A stretch of 64,000 nt of DNA from Botrytis cinerea B05.10. Its lineage: Eukaryota > Ascomycota > Leotiomycetes > Helotiales > Sclerotiniaceae. Numbering within the stretch: position 1 is the stretch's first letter; every line of letters starts with the position of its first letter. The stretch spans positions 992,001 to 1,056,000 of the forward strand of contig NC_037310.1 of the NCBI RefSeq assembly GCF_000143535.2, given 5' to 3'. The notes under the pieces are model-generated. The model was not told the DNA's origin. It saw only the letters and a list, made by a program, of their open reading frames with translations, and made no database searches. Positions 11,579-24,700 of the stretch are shown one piece after another. A program made the position numbers and the translations under genes.

Positions 11579-12727
11579 GTAACCAAGGTCTCTCCATAGT
11601 CCGGAATATTTCTTTTATCTGTCCTTTACGACTATGTAGGGGTTGGAGTTGATAAAAGCTATGGCATTGATTTCGAGGTTTATGGACTTTTCCAAATTTT
11701 TCTCGAGGTATTTACATATGCATACTAGGTAGATGAATAGTAAAAAGCTTGTGAGCAATTTGATTGTTTTTTAAAAGAAAGTTGGCGTGCCACCACAAAT
11801 ACTTGTAACTGATATTGCCCAGCTATCTTGATACTATGCTTCTTTACTTGACCCAGACAATACACAAGTGCCTATGTCTGACACTCTCAGAATTAATTTT
11901 TGAAAAATGTGAGACTCAAAAGTGCTCTTCTTAGTGTGTTTACCATAAACATCCAACAGCCCTCCATATCTATCCTCATGCCTCTAGCCCGACATCAGAG
12001 TATCAGCTCCCAATCCAAACCGGACTAAACAATATATCCATCTCTTCTCCCAAAACAAAATCCCCTTCTACTAATTCTTAAACACAGATAGACAGTAGAA
12101 AGACTATTCTGATTTCGAACGGGTCTATATCAAAGTATGTATGGATATATTACTTAACTTGGGTACATATCGTCTAAGAAAGGGGACGGAAACTTGAGAG
12201 AGCGGTTCTCCAGGAGGTATGCATGGTGCGAGAAAGCGCATTTACTTCTGGCTCTGGGGGTGAGTGGTTTCAACAGTGTTTGTCGTTGTGGGGTGTGGAT
12301 GTTGCTTCTTGAGAGAGAACTAGTGGGCTGGGAGTGGAATGTCGGAAAGTGTGGGAATGGAATGGGTCTTTATCATGAAGGACGGGCTTTGAGAGGGAAG
12401 GTGCCGGGAAATTTTAACAATCAAGGCTAATCAGAAAGCGAGTGCAGGGCACGAAAGGATTTATCTGTTAAGAAAGTGTCTGGCTGTAAGACTCGAAGCT
12501 TCGGGGTTTGTGTGGTAATGTTTGAACATTGGTCGAGGCAAAGCGAATCAGGAACGAGGTGTTTTTAACAGGTACTTTGTGAATATGGCGAATGATTTTA
12601 TTCATGCTATCAAGGTAGAATAGATAATTACTAGATACATTTTTCTTCTTGTCCAAAGGGTATGGCAACCACATCTTTTTGAGCGTATTATTTAGATTAT
12701 CAGTCATAGCCCATAACATTTATCCAT
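11579..12727. other. intergenic between eIF3b and S28 peptidase (convergent 3' ends)
   Basis: The genes converge here, so both 3' UTRs lie in this stretch. I see no supported gene. The open frames at 12194-12430 (+) and 12468-12719 (-) have no recognisable domain. A CTAGGTAGA motif lies at 11725-11733. Confidence 0.55.
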
Positions 12728-14889
12728 TTACCAACCAGCTTTTAACCACTTCTTAACCGTTCTAATCTCCCAAAGATGTGCCTGTTGAATGAACAATGGT
12801 TCGGCTGCAACATCCAAGATACCATAAGAATCCCAATGATGGCCCGCGCCAGAGATGAGGAATTCGGGGTGTAGATCCGAAGAAACTCGGGGGCTGGGTG
12901 CATAATGGGAGTGGTGACAGAGGTCAAGCCATACATCATTGTCTGATAAAATTTTAGTACCTGATGCAGACTGGATACCCAGAGGCAGGAAAAGGTGCTT
13001 AGGTATATTGAGCTTGAAAATGACTTACCTCCGTCGATGAAAGCTAGACGATCGGCAGAGAAATTGTATCCGCCATACTGGTTCCATATAGTGAGATTGA
13101 CGACTGGTGGAATAGAATTGTATTCTCCTGGTGGAAATGCCCAGTTACACCATTGTTGACTTGTCTGAGTTTAGTATGTTGCAAATGCCAGACAGGAGGT
13201 AATTACTTACGTATAGTCTGGCTGAACAACGCGAGAAAGCAGTGATGGGCCGGTCTCGGGCGCTGCTTGATAGGCGCCAAGTTCAAGGCATGCTTTTGGA
13301 AAATAGTCAGTATATACTGGATTGGAGAGTTTATAGGGTGTTGCGTACCGGTATAGAGGTATGAACGACCTGCTCCATTCGTCACGTCGGCGTAGTATGT
13401 CTCGTTTTGGGTGCCAAAACAGGAAGTGCTATCGATAGGCTCGCCATCGCACAGTGGAATAAGAACACTCTTGATATAATTGGCATAATTTCCAAGATTT
13501 GTCCACGGCTCACCCCCTGTATAATTTGAGAGGGCGTAATCGATCTCTATGACCGTTTTGGGAGCATCTACGTTCGTGATGTTTGAGCAAAAGTCCCAAA
13601 AATCGTTTGAACTATACAACGGGTTCCAATTCAGTTCCTGCCATGTACCTGTGGGATAATTCATTGGTCCGCCAACTGTTTTAAGTTAGCTGCAATAAAC
13701 TCCAGATATACTCGTGTTTATTCTTACGAGGAAATGCAATAGTCATGGCAAAGTCTCTGTTATCTGTCAAAGCCTCAAGCCCGAACAAGGATTTGAATTC
13801 TCTGATCGCACGCGTGTTGTTGACGGCTACAAGGGCGTCAAATTTGTCGATAATGCCATTAATACTTGATATACAGTCCTGAGGAGCTAATCTCTGAATT
13901 GGATTATACCTAGATACAGCGTTAGTAACAGAGACCATGTATGAAAGGATCAGCTGGTATTTGCTAACCATTCTGGATATCCCACAACAGTCTTGACAGG
14001 GGCGCTGGCAGCAATACCACCGAATAAGACATCTGGATAAATCCTAACAAACGGTATTAGCTCCGTTACACTACGTCCATATCTACCATCGAAGCTATCG
14101 GTAGCCTATAGGAAATCTCCAAATTTCCACGGGTGGTGATAGAATTTACTTTACTGATAAGGCAGTCTGACCGCCAGCCAAAGAGCCTCCATAAAGAATC
14201 CATTTGGTGTCTGGAGCAGTGATACTAGCATTGAGACCAGGCAAGGATACATGTTGAGCAAAGTATGCATTATCCGCAACGGCTGGAATCAGGTCTGTTA
14301 GAATCAGTCTGGCAGGAGATGTAGCAGATGATACGAACTTTGTTGATTAGTCAAGTATGCCAAATTGTCTGTTGTGCTGGTGTTGAACGGCCAGCTCTGG
14401 CCATAGTACCGGTTTTCAAGAATAATTCCAAGGCCATTTGTAGCTTCCATTAATATTTGGATGACTAGAAGATGGTTAGTAAAACGACCTAGTCACACTG
14501 CTCAAAACATACTCCCAGTCTGAAGGTTGCTGAACCTATTCTGACCATTGGTTTCTCCTCCGATGTAGAGATACACCGGTCCCCCAGGCTTATAGTACTT
14601 CGCATCGTACCAATACCTTTGTTTGAAGGTAGCATTTGTATGTGGAGCATACGCTGGATCATTTGGAAAATGATCAATCTACACACCAAAGTCAGAACTT
14701 GCAAACGAAAAGAAGCTTGAAACTCCAACGAACTGGCTGATCTATAGTATGGGCCGTATAGGCCAAAGTATCCCTCCTATCAATCGATATCGATGACTCT
14801 CTAACAGTGCCGACTTTTGTCAATATAGAAGCAGATGTTGAACTGATGAGCCCAGTAACTACACCGGCTAGAAGCAAATTGCACCTCAT
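12728..14889 (-). CDS. secreted serine carboxypeptidase, family S28
   Basis: Prolyl-type serine peptidase (lysosomal Pro-X carboxypeptidase family), usually secreted or vacuolar in fungi. Ten exons: 14889-14734, 14678-14513, 14464-14339, 14282-14150, 14043-13969, 13909-13728, 13675-13349, 13292-13211, 13159-13029 and 12942-12728. Introns are 46-106 nt and the product is 530 aa. A signal peptide is visible (MRCNLLLAGVVTGLISSTSA). The start of the fold is IDHFPND, followed by GGPVYLYIGGE and ILENRYYGQSWP. The nucleophile is Ser183 in GGSLAGG. The acid is probably Asp460 or Asp462 in DNDVW, and the base His494/495 in GAGHHWDSYG. All triad positions are filled. The last intron has two in-frame acceptors 18 nt apart; I chose the downstream one because the upstream one overlaps a TACTAA branch site and its extra residues fit the family poorly. 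Confidence 0.9.
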
Positions 14890-16191
14890 TCTCGAAGACA
14901 CAAAGTAAAAACGAGGGGAAAACGTTGTGATGGAATTGAAATGAAATCAGTTACTCAATCACGCAACATATATGCTATCCCATAGTCCGCAGGCGTTATA
15001 GTACCTTGCATACTGACTATACTTAATCAGGAAGCTGCGATGATGTGCGGTCTCGCAAAGTCGTGCTTTTTCCACGTATTTCTTCATAAATACACGTTGA
15101 TACCATGGACGATCGCGAGGAGAGCGCCAAGCCATTAAGGGAAGCTTCTATCTCGGAGTATAAATATGGAAATGCGTCATCAACAGCCCTTCATTAGTGC
15201 AGTCATTGAACCTCGTATTAGAATGCTGCTATTCGCCGGCATAGATGATAAGCATTTGTGACTGGGGCAAAATCGAGATTCTGGGGCCGATTGGATACGG
15301 CAATGAATAACGTTCTGTTTCTGACTAGTGAGAAAGAGGTGTAATCGCTACCCATTGAAGCTTTCACATTATTGCGTACAAGTTGAGAGATGGTTAGGAA
15401 AGCATGCTGGCAATGCGAACGAGGGCATGGCGTCAAGCAAACCCAAAATGTCACGGGCCATTCCGCCCATTTTCGAACAGTGTCTGGAGAGTATGAGTGT
15501 GTCTATACGTAGGAGAGAAGAAGGCCAAAATTGATTAAAGTTACCTCAACAAATTCTGTAACAAATCAACCACGAACAATATTATGCGAGATGGTAGACA
15601 GTATTGAGAGCAAACCCTTGGCTAGCCTTCATTTATGTTATGACATTGTCTATCCATCCATTCCTTGAATTCTTTGAATTGAATTGAAACGGAACAGTTG
15701 GATTGTTGAAGGGTTTCGCCAATGCTCAATTCCGCTCTGTTTTTTCTCCCATAAAGAGAGTGTATCCGTATCGTATCTCGTGATATGCCACGTGAGAAGT
15801 GAGATGCCGCTCCTCGATGTCCTTTCATCTGTTTCCAAAGCGAGAATGATATTCCTATTCTCAAAACTCGGAGGATGAAAAGGATGTCTTGGAGATATGC
15901 ACAACGTGTTGCTCAAGTGGTGGCTCTTGGACATACATGTAAGTAAGGATCTAGGGCCATCATGTGCGAACTACATGTCCACATTTAGTCCTTATCACCG
16001 AGTGATTGTGACATAGGTTATACATTCCCATTCGGGACGTGTTTTCCTGGGATGGAGACGGCCGTGAGTCACGGTATTCACGCCGACGATAAATACTGTC
16101 GAGATGAAAGTGGCTATTAATATATATACGGAATACCTATCTGTTAGATTCAAAGTTACACATCGCATCACATTCGAACATTTCGTTGATC
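14890..16191. other. intergenic: divergent region between S28 peptidase and HODM-like gene
   Basis: Upstream regions of two divergent genes. Open frames on both strands at 15218-15934 are short, overlap one another and show no domain, so I do not call a gene. The peptidase promoter would occupy the left part (CATAAATA-like AT-rich tracts near 15085). Confidence 0.5.
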
Positions 16192-17701
16192 ATGATGATC
16201 TTTTGGCTGCAAGTTGGTGCAGCAATTTTTGGATTATACGCAGTATGGAGGATTCACTCAAAATATTGGATAACTCGACGGAATGAAGCGGTACGGTAAC
16301 TTTGGAGCTGGAATATGTCTCTCTTTTCGTCTTGTTTCATGTCTCGCGAGGTTTTCTGTTATCCCAAAGTCGTCTGAGCAATTGACAGTTTAATTGCTCA
16401 AGACTACATTCATCATTCGCTCGCCCACTTTACAAGAATATCCCCCAATCTTCATCATCACATAATGTGGCCAAGCGGCATTGTCACTCTCCATTACTGC
16501 GTGATTATCTTAAGTCTATAGTCTAACAAATTCCACAAGTCCAATTTCAATGACGAGAAAATATCGACCATTGCCAATCCTCCAAGCATCACTCCTCTAT
16601 CAGATTTCGACTGGCGTACCACCGAGCCCCTCAGACTGCGACCTTTCAAACCAGTATACCACATGACAATGGGTACAAAACTCCCCCTGGATTCTTCTAC
16701 CCATTCATTCTAAACTTCCTGTGCTTACAAAATAAAGGCATTCAATCATGTCCTCCCTCCGAACTCATAGAAATGGACCGAACATACCTTGACCGTCTCA
16801 CTGTCCGCACCAACGTGATAAGAGAGCACACCCCTACAGTAGTCCAAGCCCTGCCATCATCCTATGCTGCGGTTCAGGAACTTTACACGTACTTAATTGC
16901 CAAATACCTCCCTACTCGATTTCCCACTATCTACTCTCTTCATCCTACATCTCTCTTGAACAAGGCAACAGGCCATCATATTCCTCTTGCTCCTTCTTCT
17001 CCTATCGAAGCTCTCCGTATCTTAGGCACAAATATTGACACCGATTTTCTCCTACTGGTTACTTCTCCCGACGGCGACGGTTATATCTTGGGAGGGTTCA
17101 TCGCATGCTTCCCATCCGGGTTCGATACTCAAGCACTGCTCGGTAAAAAAATAAGAGATATTCATAAACCAGTGCCAAAGTACAAAGAGAAGCTGGAAAC
17201 GAGTATGTATCGGAGTTTCGATCGATTGGAAGTTGGAAAAATAATCAAGAGAGTCAATGTAAGTTCCTTTACCAATGTCTGAGACCACTAGGAACAGGCC
17301 AGTAACATACGGCATAGTGGTCGATAACTACCCACTCGCGCTTATTTACAGCGACTGGAAATCATCTGTATGAAGGCGAAGAGATGAAGGAAGAAGAGTT
17401 TGACATCGAAGACGTAAGCACCTACTTATTTCTGTCGTATCGTTTCCTCCACAAGACTAAACATTTTTAGACGAACCTCCGCTGTGAACGTCAACTAGTA
17501 CATCGTCTTCCAGAAACTAAAGCCTTGGTATTCTCGCTCAAAACCTATCTTACACCAATTACCCAAATCAAAGAAGAAGGCTTGGGAGAGCAGCTGGCAG
17601 AGGCAGTCGATGGTTTGAAAAAGGGAAATGTACCGGAGATACATCGCTATAAGAAAAGTGGCGTTTGGGGGGAGAAAGTAAAGGAATATCTGAGAAGTTA
17701 G
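16192..17701 (+). CDS. membrane-anchored DUF3445 / haem-dependent oxidative N-demethylase-like protein
   Basis: DUF3445 (HODM alpha-subunit-like) proteins are related to bacterial haem enzymes that oxidatively demethylate amines; the fungal substrate is unknown. Model: exons 16192-16290, 16522-16672, 16738-17258, 17318-17413 and 17471-17701, giving 365 aa. Exon 1 encodes a single N-terminal membrane span (FWLQVGAAIFGLYAVW). Family blocks follow in order: LSDFDWRTTEP, PFKPVYHMTMG, MDRTYLDRL, an alpha/beta core with GYILGGFIACFPSGFD, IHKPVPKY, RVNW|SITTHS and GNHLYEG. The last exon has the arginine-containing ERQLVHRLPETKALVFSLKTYL block. Exons 2-5 are secure. Exon 1 and its 231-nt intron are less so: the join is in frame and gives a typical anchor, but no transcript supports it. 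Confidence 0.8.
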
Positions 17702-19920
17702 GAATTACGAGACACGACATAATGAAATGATCATTTTCACTTCATATTGAGCCGTTAGAATCGTTCCAGGTCATGATTGCTGAAAGTGTCTGAACCAAAA
17801 TCCACTTTCAATCTTTCGCAAGAATATAGAACGACGCTTCAGGCAAATTAAACGTGAATGCAATTCATATTGAATTGTTTGTTGATTTATGCTATCTGAT
17901 CTTAAGAAATCTCTTAGGGCCTCCAATTAAATTCAACAAATGAATGATCCTGGGCCATAGCTCCCAAAAGAGATGTCATCTTCAATGTAGAGATTGTGGT
18001 CATCTTTCATTCAACTTAAACATGTGGATTGTTCTACATTCTAAAGATAGAAGATAAATCAAAGCGTGCTAGCCTACTATCATTCACACCAATTGAGCAA
18101 AGGTGATAGATAACCTTCTAGAGAACATGACGTTGTGCCGATATACAGATAGTTACGGACCATTTGTAAACTCGACCACCAAGCCATCGATGTTATTTAC
18201 AAAGAAAATTGATATTATTTATAAGAATGTAGCCTCAGCTGATTCCCAACCTTTCAGAAAAGTCTAAACGACATCTCAAAGTCAGGCGCCCAGCAACGGG
18301 TTATAAGTATTCTTCGCACAGCGCGAAAACATCTCGTTTTATTGAAGAAATCGAGTGCCGTTTAAGTAATGTTTTAGAAGCTGGCGTGTTTTTGAAAGGG
18401 AAGGGAGATGATGGATGAGAAGGGAAAAGAAAAACAGCAAAGAAATCCAATGCTCATAAATTCAACAGCATTTGCCATATAGCTGCTGCTTCCATACCTA
18501 CTTTCTGCCTATAGCACCTTTGTATATATATTTGTTTCGTGTTGGCGGAACTGACAAGAGGCAGGCAGTCTCTGATTGCGTTCGTTCGAGGGAAGCTTGC
18601 GCATTGATCTGCGAGCTAGGAATACTGCATTGTCTATGACCAAGTAGACCGCAAGAATATGATGCGTGCTCGAGATCAAATGGTTGTTCTCGAGATATTC
18701 CAAGGTCGAATAGAAATGTCACCAAGAAGGTTGGTTGTTGTTGTGTTGCAAAAGATTTGGAAAAGAAAAAAAATCTGCATCAATTCATAGCTCTTCACTA
18801 GCGTCTGCGGTAACCGAGAAGCTATGACCACTACGAAACCCTTCCCTTTCCTTCCAATTTCAATTCATTGATGAGACGACCAGACTTCCATTAGCATTGA
18901 GATGATTGTCATTGGACCCTTTCAAGAGAGCCTCTGAAGCTTCAACATTTGCCAAGAATACGGGGAATATGGATTTCTTTCATGCAATTGTGGGACGTGC
19001 CTGAAATACTGCAGGTTTTATTAGTATCATTCAGTCGTTTGCGTAGTAGTCCAATACTACGGTATCAAAACGTTATGCAGCTCGGCCACCAACAGTATCA
19101 CCTCTCCTCGGCCCTGCAGGTTGACGACGACTATGCGCCGTGTGAGGAAGGTATGAGGCAATATGCAATACAATTTGCGGAGGAATATCGTCTCTTCTGG
19201 AAACGACACAGGACTTTCCAATTGAAAGGGAGAATGGCGCCATATTGCCCCCGTGAGTCTCGTGCATTTTCCATTACGTTTCGATTCCTCTACCCGGAGC
19301 CCAAAAGCCTCGAAATTCACCCAGCTTCTGCTGGTCATTCAAGTATTACGACTCGTTTGGTTGGATCTGAATGTCTGAACGTCTGAATGGAATTCAACAA
19401 ATTCAATGATTGGATAGGCGTTTCGAAAGATGGAGCACATAGCAGCATTAAATATATACATGTTACCACATGATCTCAAAGATTAAGGAGAATTCGTTGT
19501 ATTACTTTACTTGGGGAAACTAAGGCTAAGACTGTGTTCAGAAAGTGTTACTCCTTTTTGATTCACATTTGGTGATGTTGCAGAACGTACACCTCGTTGT
19601 GCTCTCTCCATGCATGGTGGATCGAAGGTATAAATACACACTTCCCCGCATTATCAGATTCAATCTCCTCTCTATTATGAATGTTTTCACCTGTTGTGAT
19701 TTCACCCTTTTACTGTTCTGTATCATCACGCAATAAGGTGCAATTCACTCATTCCTGGCGGAGTTAGCTCAAGTTAAAACAAAGAAATTCTACGGCTGTA
19801 TTTTCAGTGGATTCTGACGACCACATAAAACACCGTCCTTTGATCCAAGTCCATCTCAAACCAGCAAATTCTCAAATACTGGATTTTATTCGTATCTCGA
19901 AGCATCCTAAATCACTCAAA
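17702..19920. other. intergenic, 2.2 kb
   Basis: No supported gene. The longest open frame (18949-19386, +, 145 codons) has no recognisable domain and is overlapped by minus-strand frames of similar quality, so I regard it as chance. The right end is the promoter/leader of the PAR32-like gene. Confidence 0.5.
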
Positions 19921-20584
19921 ATGGCCGCTTTACCTCAATACCTTGCCGAAGAAGAGCTTCATCGGGCTTCATTGTCTTCTATCCGGTCGGCCAACCTCTC
20001 TCACGGCCGTGGCGGCGTCGGTAAGCTCTTTTCAATTTACTTCCACTCTTTACTTTATTAACCTATCTCTCTAGGTAATATTGGCACTTCTGCCCATGAT
20101 GATGAGCCTCTCGCCCTGAGCACACCTACCATCAAAAGCGACATTTACACTACCGGCCGCGGAGGAAGTGGAAATATGGCGAAGAATACAGACCCTGAAT
20201 CGGCCAGGCGGGTAAGTTTCTAACCTGCTTGATCAGAATGTACGTACTTAATGCTAACAAAAGGTAGGCGCAAGATGTGGTTGGGTAAGTAGGGTTACAA
20301 AGGTCAAATCAATTTCAAGCAATGCTCAGTTCTAACCTGCATACTTTAGCAATCCAAGAAGGGAATCTTCATCATCAAGTCACGTCGGTCGGGGCGGAGC
20401 AGCAAATGTTTTCAGACCAAGCGAGGCTGAAATTGCAGCAGCACGCAAAGATACCAAGTGGGATAATGCAATCTCAGACGAAGATGAGCTTGATTACAGC
20501 AAGCTGGATAACAAGCTCGATGCCCAGAAAGGTCTAGCTGACAAAGGCAAGGCTTGGTTGAAGGAAAGAATAGGCAAGGCTTAG
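19921..20584 (+). CDS. small DUF3602 protein with GRGG repeats (PAR32-like)
   Basis: Fungal DUF3602 proteins resemble yeast Par32, a phosphoprotein of the TORC1/Npr1 branch that inhibits ammonium transporters. That role is known for yeast only. Model: exons 19921-20020, 20075-20211, 20268-20284 and 20350-20584, giving 162 aa. Three copies of the diagnostic repeat are seen: SHGRGGVGNIG, TTGRGGSGNM and HVGRGGAANVF. The first spans an intron. ESARR|AQDVVG crosses into a 17-nt micro-exon, chosen because the ARRAQDV string is typical of the family. The rest is polar, Ser-rich and probably disordered, ending in a short basic helix (LADKGKAWLKERIGKA). The family call is firm; the cellular role is inferred. 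Confidence 0.82.
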
Positions 20585-21638
20585 ACAATTTGATGGGAGT
20601 CTTAAACATAGGATGGGATGATACCAGGCGTCGAAGGATTTGATCAAGTTTGGGAGATATGATGTGCCCCTCGCCGATGGCTGGCATTGCACAGTTTGAG
20701 CATCATCATGTGGCAAGAATTGCGGCTTTACTTTATGAACATAAGGCTTCAGGGGCCAACGGTTAGATGCGGCTTCCAATATAATTGCAATGAACATATA
20801 GGTTCTCTGACCAATTGATACGTCGATGCCGGTACTTGAAAGACCTACTCCTTGATTGCTGTGAAGGCTAACCACACCGAGGACGTCTGTGGACGGTAAA
20901 TGTTGTGTCGTGTTGGTGGCTTTTTGGGGGGCTATGCAAGAACGTGCACTCTCACGACAAGACCTATCTCACTTACGGATTCATTCTATACTTCTTTGAT
21001 GGAAATTGATAGTGAGGTCTTTAATGGTCCTTCATAGGCAGTCGTAGTCGCGCGGCACAGCTGAGACAAAGCATTCTCAATGTCGATTGTCACGGCCATA
21101 CTTCTTGACTGGGGACGTATCTGATCATTGGCATCGATGCCTTACAAAATCGTCTTGAATGTGCGTCTGCAGCAAAGAACGAAGAACATCTCGCCCAACA
21201 TTCAAACGGTTACCTAAAAGCACAAAATATCGGCAGTAAATTAATTACCTACCCACCATATATGCAATTCCGTATAAAACCACACACACACCTAATCCGA
21301 AAGTTACATAACAGTCAACAATTTATATCGTAATTTAGGGTTAAAGTGTGTACATTGTTTTCAGTGTCCCTCTTCCCTATGCAAATCTAAATATCAAATG
21401 ATCTCCTGTGTTTGTTTCAGTGTACAGATTAATCTTGTACATCTCGTGCTAGGTACTGCGAGGCACAGCAGCACAGCGTTGTGGTGTGCATTGCACATGT
21501 TTGCTTTAGAGCCCTTGCACCTGAGAGTGTAGATATAAAGGGGTCCATGCAAGAGAGAGAATCGGAAAAGGGTCCTCCGAATTTCCTGAGGTTCCTCCGA
21601 ATCTCCTGGTGTTGTGATGTCGATCCGATCTACAGATC

Positions 21639-21790
21639 AATGTGATGGTTTGGTGTCAATACAATCGATTGGACAGTGTGATTGTTTGCTATCGATACCA
21701 TGTATGGAATAATGTGATTGTGTAATATCAATACCAACACAGTTAATGTATGGAGTGGTGTGGTTGTATACGCGGTACCGATTACAACAC
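21639..21790 (+). repeat. degenerate tandem repeat, about four units of 35-45 nt
   Basis: Units share a core like TGTGATTGT followed by a TATCRATACCA-like block, with ATGTATGGA between some copies. Copies begin near 21639, 21674, 21710 and 21755. They are diverged and of unequal length, so the array looks old. Confidence 0.6.
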
Positions 21791-24700
21791 GTCGAACTAT
21801 TTTTATATTTCTACAACTATGGCTAATCAAATGATCTCTAAAGGCCACACGTTATGATTTTCACAGCATTCACAAACCAACCTTGGAACGGTGATTCAAT
21901 TCTCTAAAACAACATCAATGATAATGCGGCGATGGGAATCACCAGAAAACTTCCAATCCTTGCCCGCATCCCAGAACGTTTTCACTTGCGATGCGTAATT
22001 TTAGATTCCCTACTAGTACATACATATACACATACCTCCTTCCGGAAAAGCACAGTTGTGAGAGTGGTACACATGTGAAAACTTTTAGCTGCAGATAGTT
22101 GATACCCAGTCAGCAGGATGCAGCGCCCTACTTATCCGGGCACCCTTCCCTCGGATACGTACCGATGCCTCGGGGTTGGCGAGCTCACCATATGTGTAGA
22201 TTACATGATCGATGCATGCGTGCATCAATATGTAATGTGTGCTCTGTAGAGAAAGAGCAAGCGTGTACTGTTGCATTTGTTTCTGCTTGGATCAGGTAGA
22301 AGGGGGAAATAAGATAGATGGCATGCAGCTTATGAAACTGTGATACCGGGACGCACATGAAAGGACATGATGTCCGTACATGGAAAACAAGACCGCTTTT
22401 TGAGTGGAGGGCCTCGGGGTAACACGGCAGCCGTTGGAGATGAGGGGAAATACCAGCTGGAAATAGAGTTGTTGGGTTGTACGTACGGGGTAGATGGATG
22501 GTGGGAGGGTGGGAATGGAGGGGGGAGGTGTGACTTCATTGGACGTCATGGCGAGGGAGATAATGTCCGGATCAATTAGAACTCGAGGAAAATGCATTGT
22601 GTCTAGATAGGTAGGCGCTGTGTCACGTTATAGTGTGAATTGCCGTTTGAACCATCTGAAGTCGAAGTCGAAGCCGAACAGATAAACTTCATGATCGACG
22701 AACGAAGGATCGGAGATGGTGAGATGAGAAGCTAAAAATGCTGTAGCGGTATCTTGGTGATGGATGCTGCTACACACTACACACTACACACCACACACCC
22801 CTGGACTGGCAATTTTCGGAATTCTGCAGCCTCTCCGAAGAACTACCTAGTCTGAGAGGGCGGATGTGCTTCCGCTGGTTTATTAATTTGCCGCACTTAT
22901 TCCTCCGAGGGGTGAAAAGGGACAAAACGAGAGATCAATCCATAAGGTAAGTTGTAACGTCACATATTCCTGTCAGCGAAAACGATAAACCCCACAGCAG
23001 CTTACTCGCTTGCGGACACTTGGGCCAGCTCTAGGCTTTGCTGTGAGCTTGTCCACTTGTGCTGATAGGTATTGACTTCCCAGCTTCCGTGACCCTTGAT
23101 ATCCTTGTCCTTGTCCTCTTCTCAAATCAAGACCCAAGCAGGCCTCAAGGCTTCTCATCCTGGGTTGGCCGAAAAGCTTTATCCGGCTGCCCGCAATATG
23201 TCAATAAAAAAGCCCTCCAAACCATACCCACATATCCACCATCTTACCTAACTGGGCGGAGCTTTGGGGCCCCAAGGACAATTTCATTCGATCTTACGAG
23301 TTTCCAACACATGCAAGAACATTCCGTTGGGTATGGTGTTCAAGTGCTTACTAGAGCTTGGTGAGAGTATGGCGTATAATCGGACCACGATCATAGATTA
23401 GCTTTGCACCAGTGGACCACTGCTGCTGGTCATGGAGAATCTCTCTTCTAAGCCTTTAGTCAGGAGGACGCAATTCACTTCACCAAACAGGATGATGTAA
23501 GGCACCTTGTCATTTAACCTCGTCGTGACACTCTAAGGAGACCTAGTATCTATTACTAAACCCTGATCCTGATGCTTGCATCTACGGTACTTTACCAAAC
23601 CGACGGTAAACATCTTCCTGGCACCTTCGTTATCCATACCAATCGGACTCCCCTATTCTTGTTAGCATATCGCCATCCTTGATAGTCGAGCATGGGGTAG
23701 AAAGAATTGTATGCCGAGCTCATCAAGGTCTGATCACAAACGATCTTTGAGGGTACACGCGATCTGGATTTTGAAGAGATGGAGCGATTGAAGTGGTAGC
23801 TTATTTAGCTTCACCTCGAGTTAAAAATACATCTTTGTTAATTCCGTGATTTTAACTCGACGGCTCTATCAATATTACTTCGTATACGATACGGAATCAT
23901 CCTGAACGGTACTTGGTGAGATCCAGGGGGAAGCGAGCGGGAACCATCCAGGAGAGGCATCTGTTCTATGATCAAGCAATAAATATCAACCAGTGATCCA
24001 AGAGGGCTTCAAAAATGATCCGTAAATGATCTTGGGAGGGGACTTGGTACCTATCACATCTCAGCATGGCGTATTGTTGTATGCAACCTAAACTCCTGCC
24101 GCTTCACTGCCGCAGCATATCTCTCCTTTAAGACGACCCAGCTGCTCCCAGATTTCCAATTCCCAAACTGTCAAACGCTCGTGCATATGCTGGGTTGCAC
24201 ATTTGCTATATATTTTTTTACCTCTTAGTACCCACGATCACCCGAATAGATCTCTCAATGAATTCCAACTTTTAGGAATTCATGCTTAAGAACGCCAAGT
24301 ATGCATTGCATGTACGCCGCCAAAGACAAGCGATGGTTAATTTTCCCAGACGAGTTTCATTGGGGTAATTCTGTTTAAAATTTGTGACGGCTGCACTGCA
24401 ACACAACTCATCATCAACCCAGCAATTTGGGCTTTGGTGACTTTTGGGTTCCCATCGGAATTTCCTCCCTTGAAACTGCTGGGGTGGAAGGGGATAGGGT
24501 GATATGACATGATGATGTACAGTAACGAGAATCCAATGAGATCGATAATTACAACCATATGGTCTGAACTGTTTTAATCTTGATTGGTTTCCATTCACAA
24601 AATCAGATTAGTATAATGTCTACGACGTGTTGTAGGTATAAGAATTGCTTACAACATTACTCATTGAGTAGGTGGCCTCCCTAAACCGAGACTTTACCAG

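Noticed and set aside
18949..19386. 145-codon plus-strand frame in the 17.7-19.9 kb gap
   Set aside because: No domain, no signal peptide, equal-quality frames on the other strand, no plausible splice extension.
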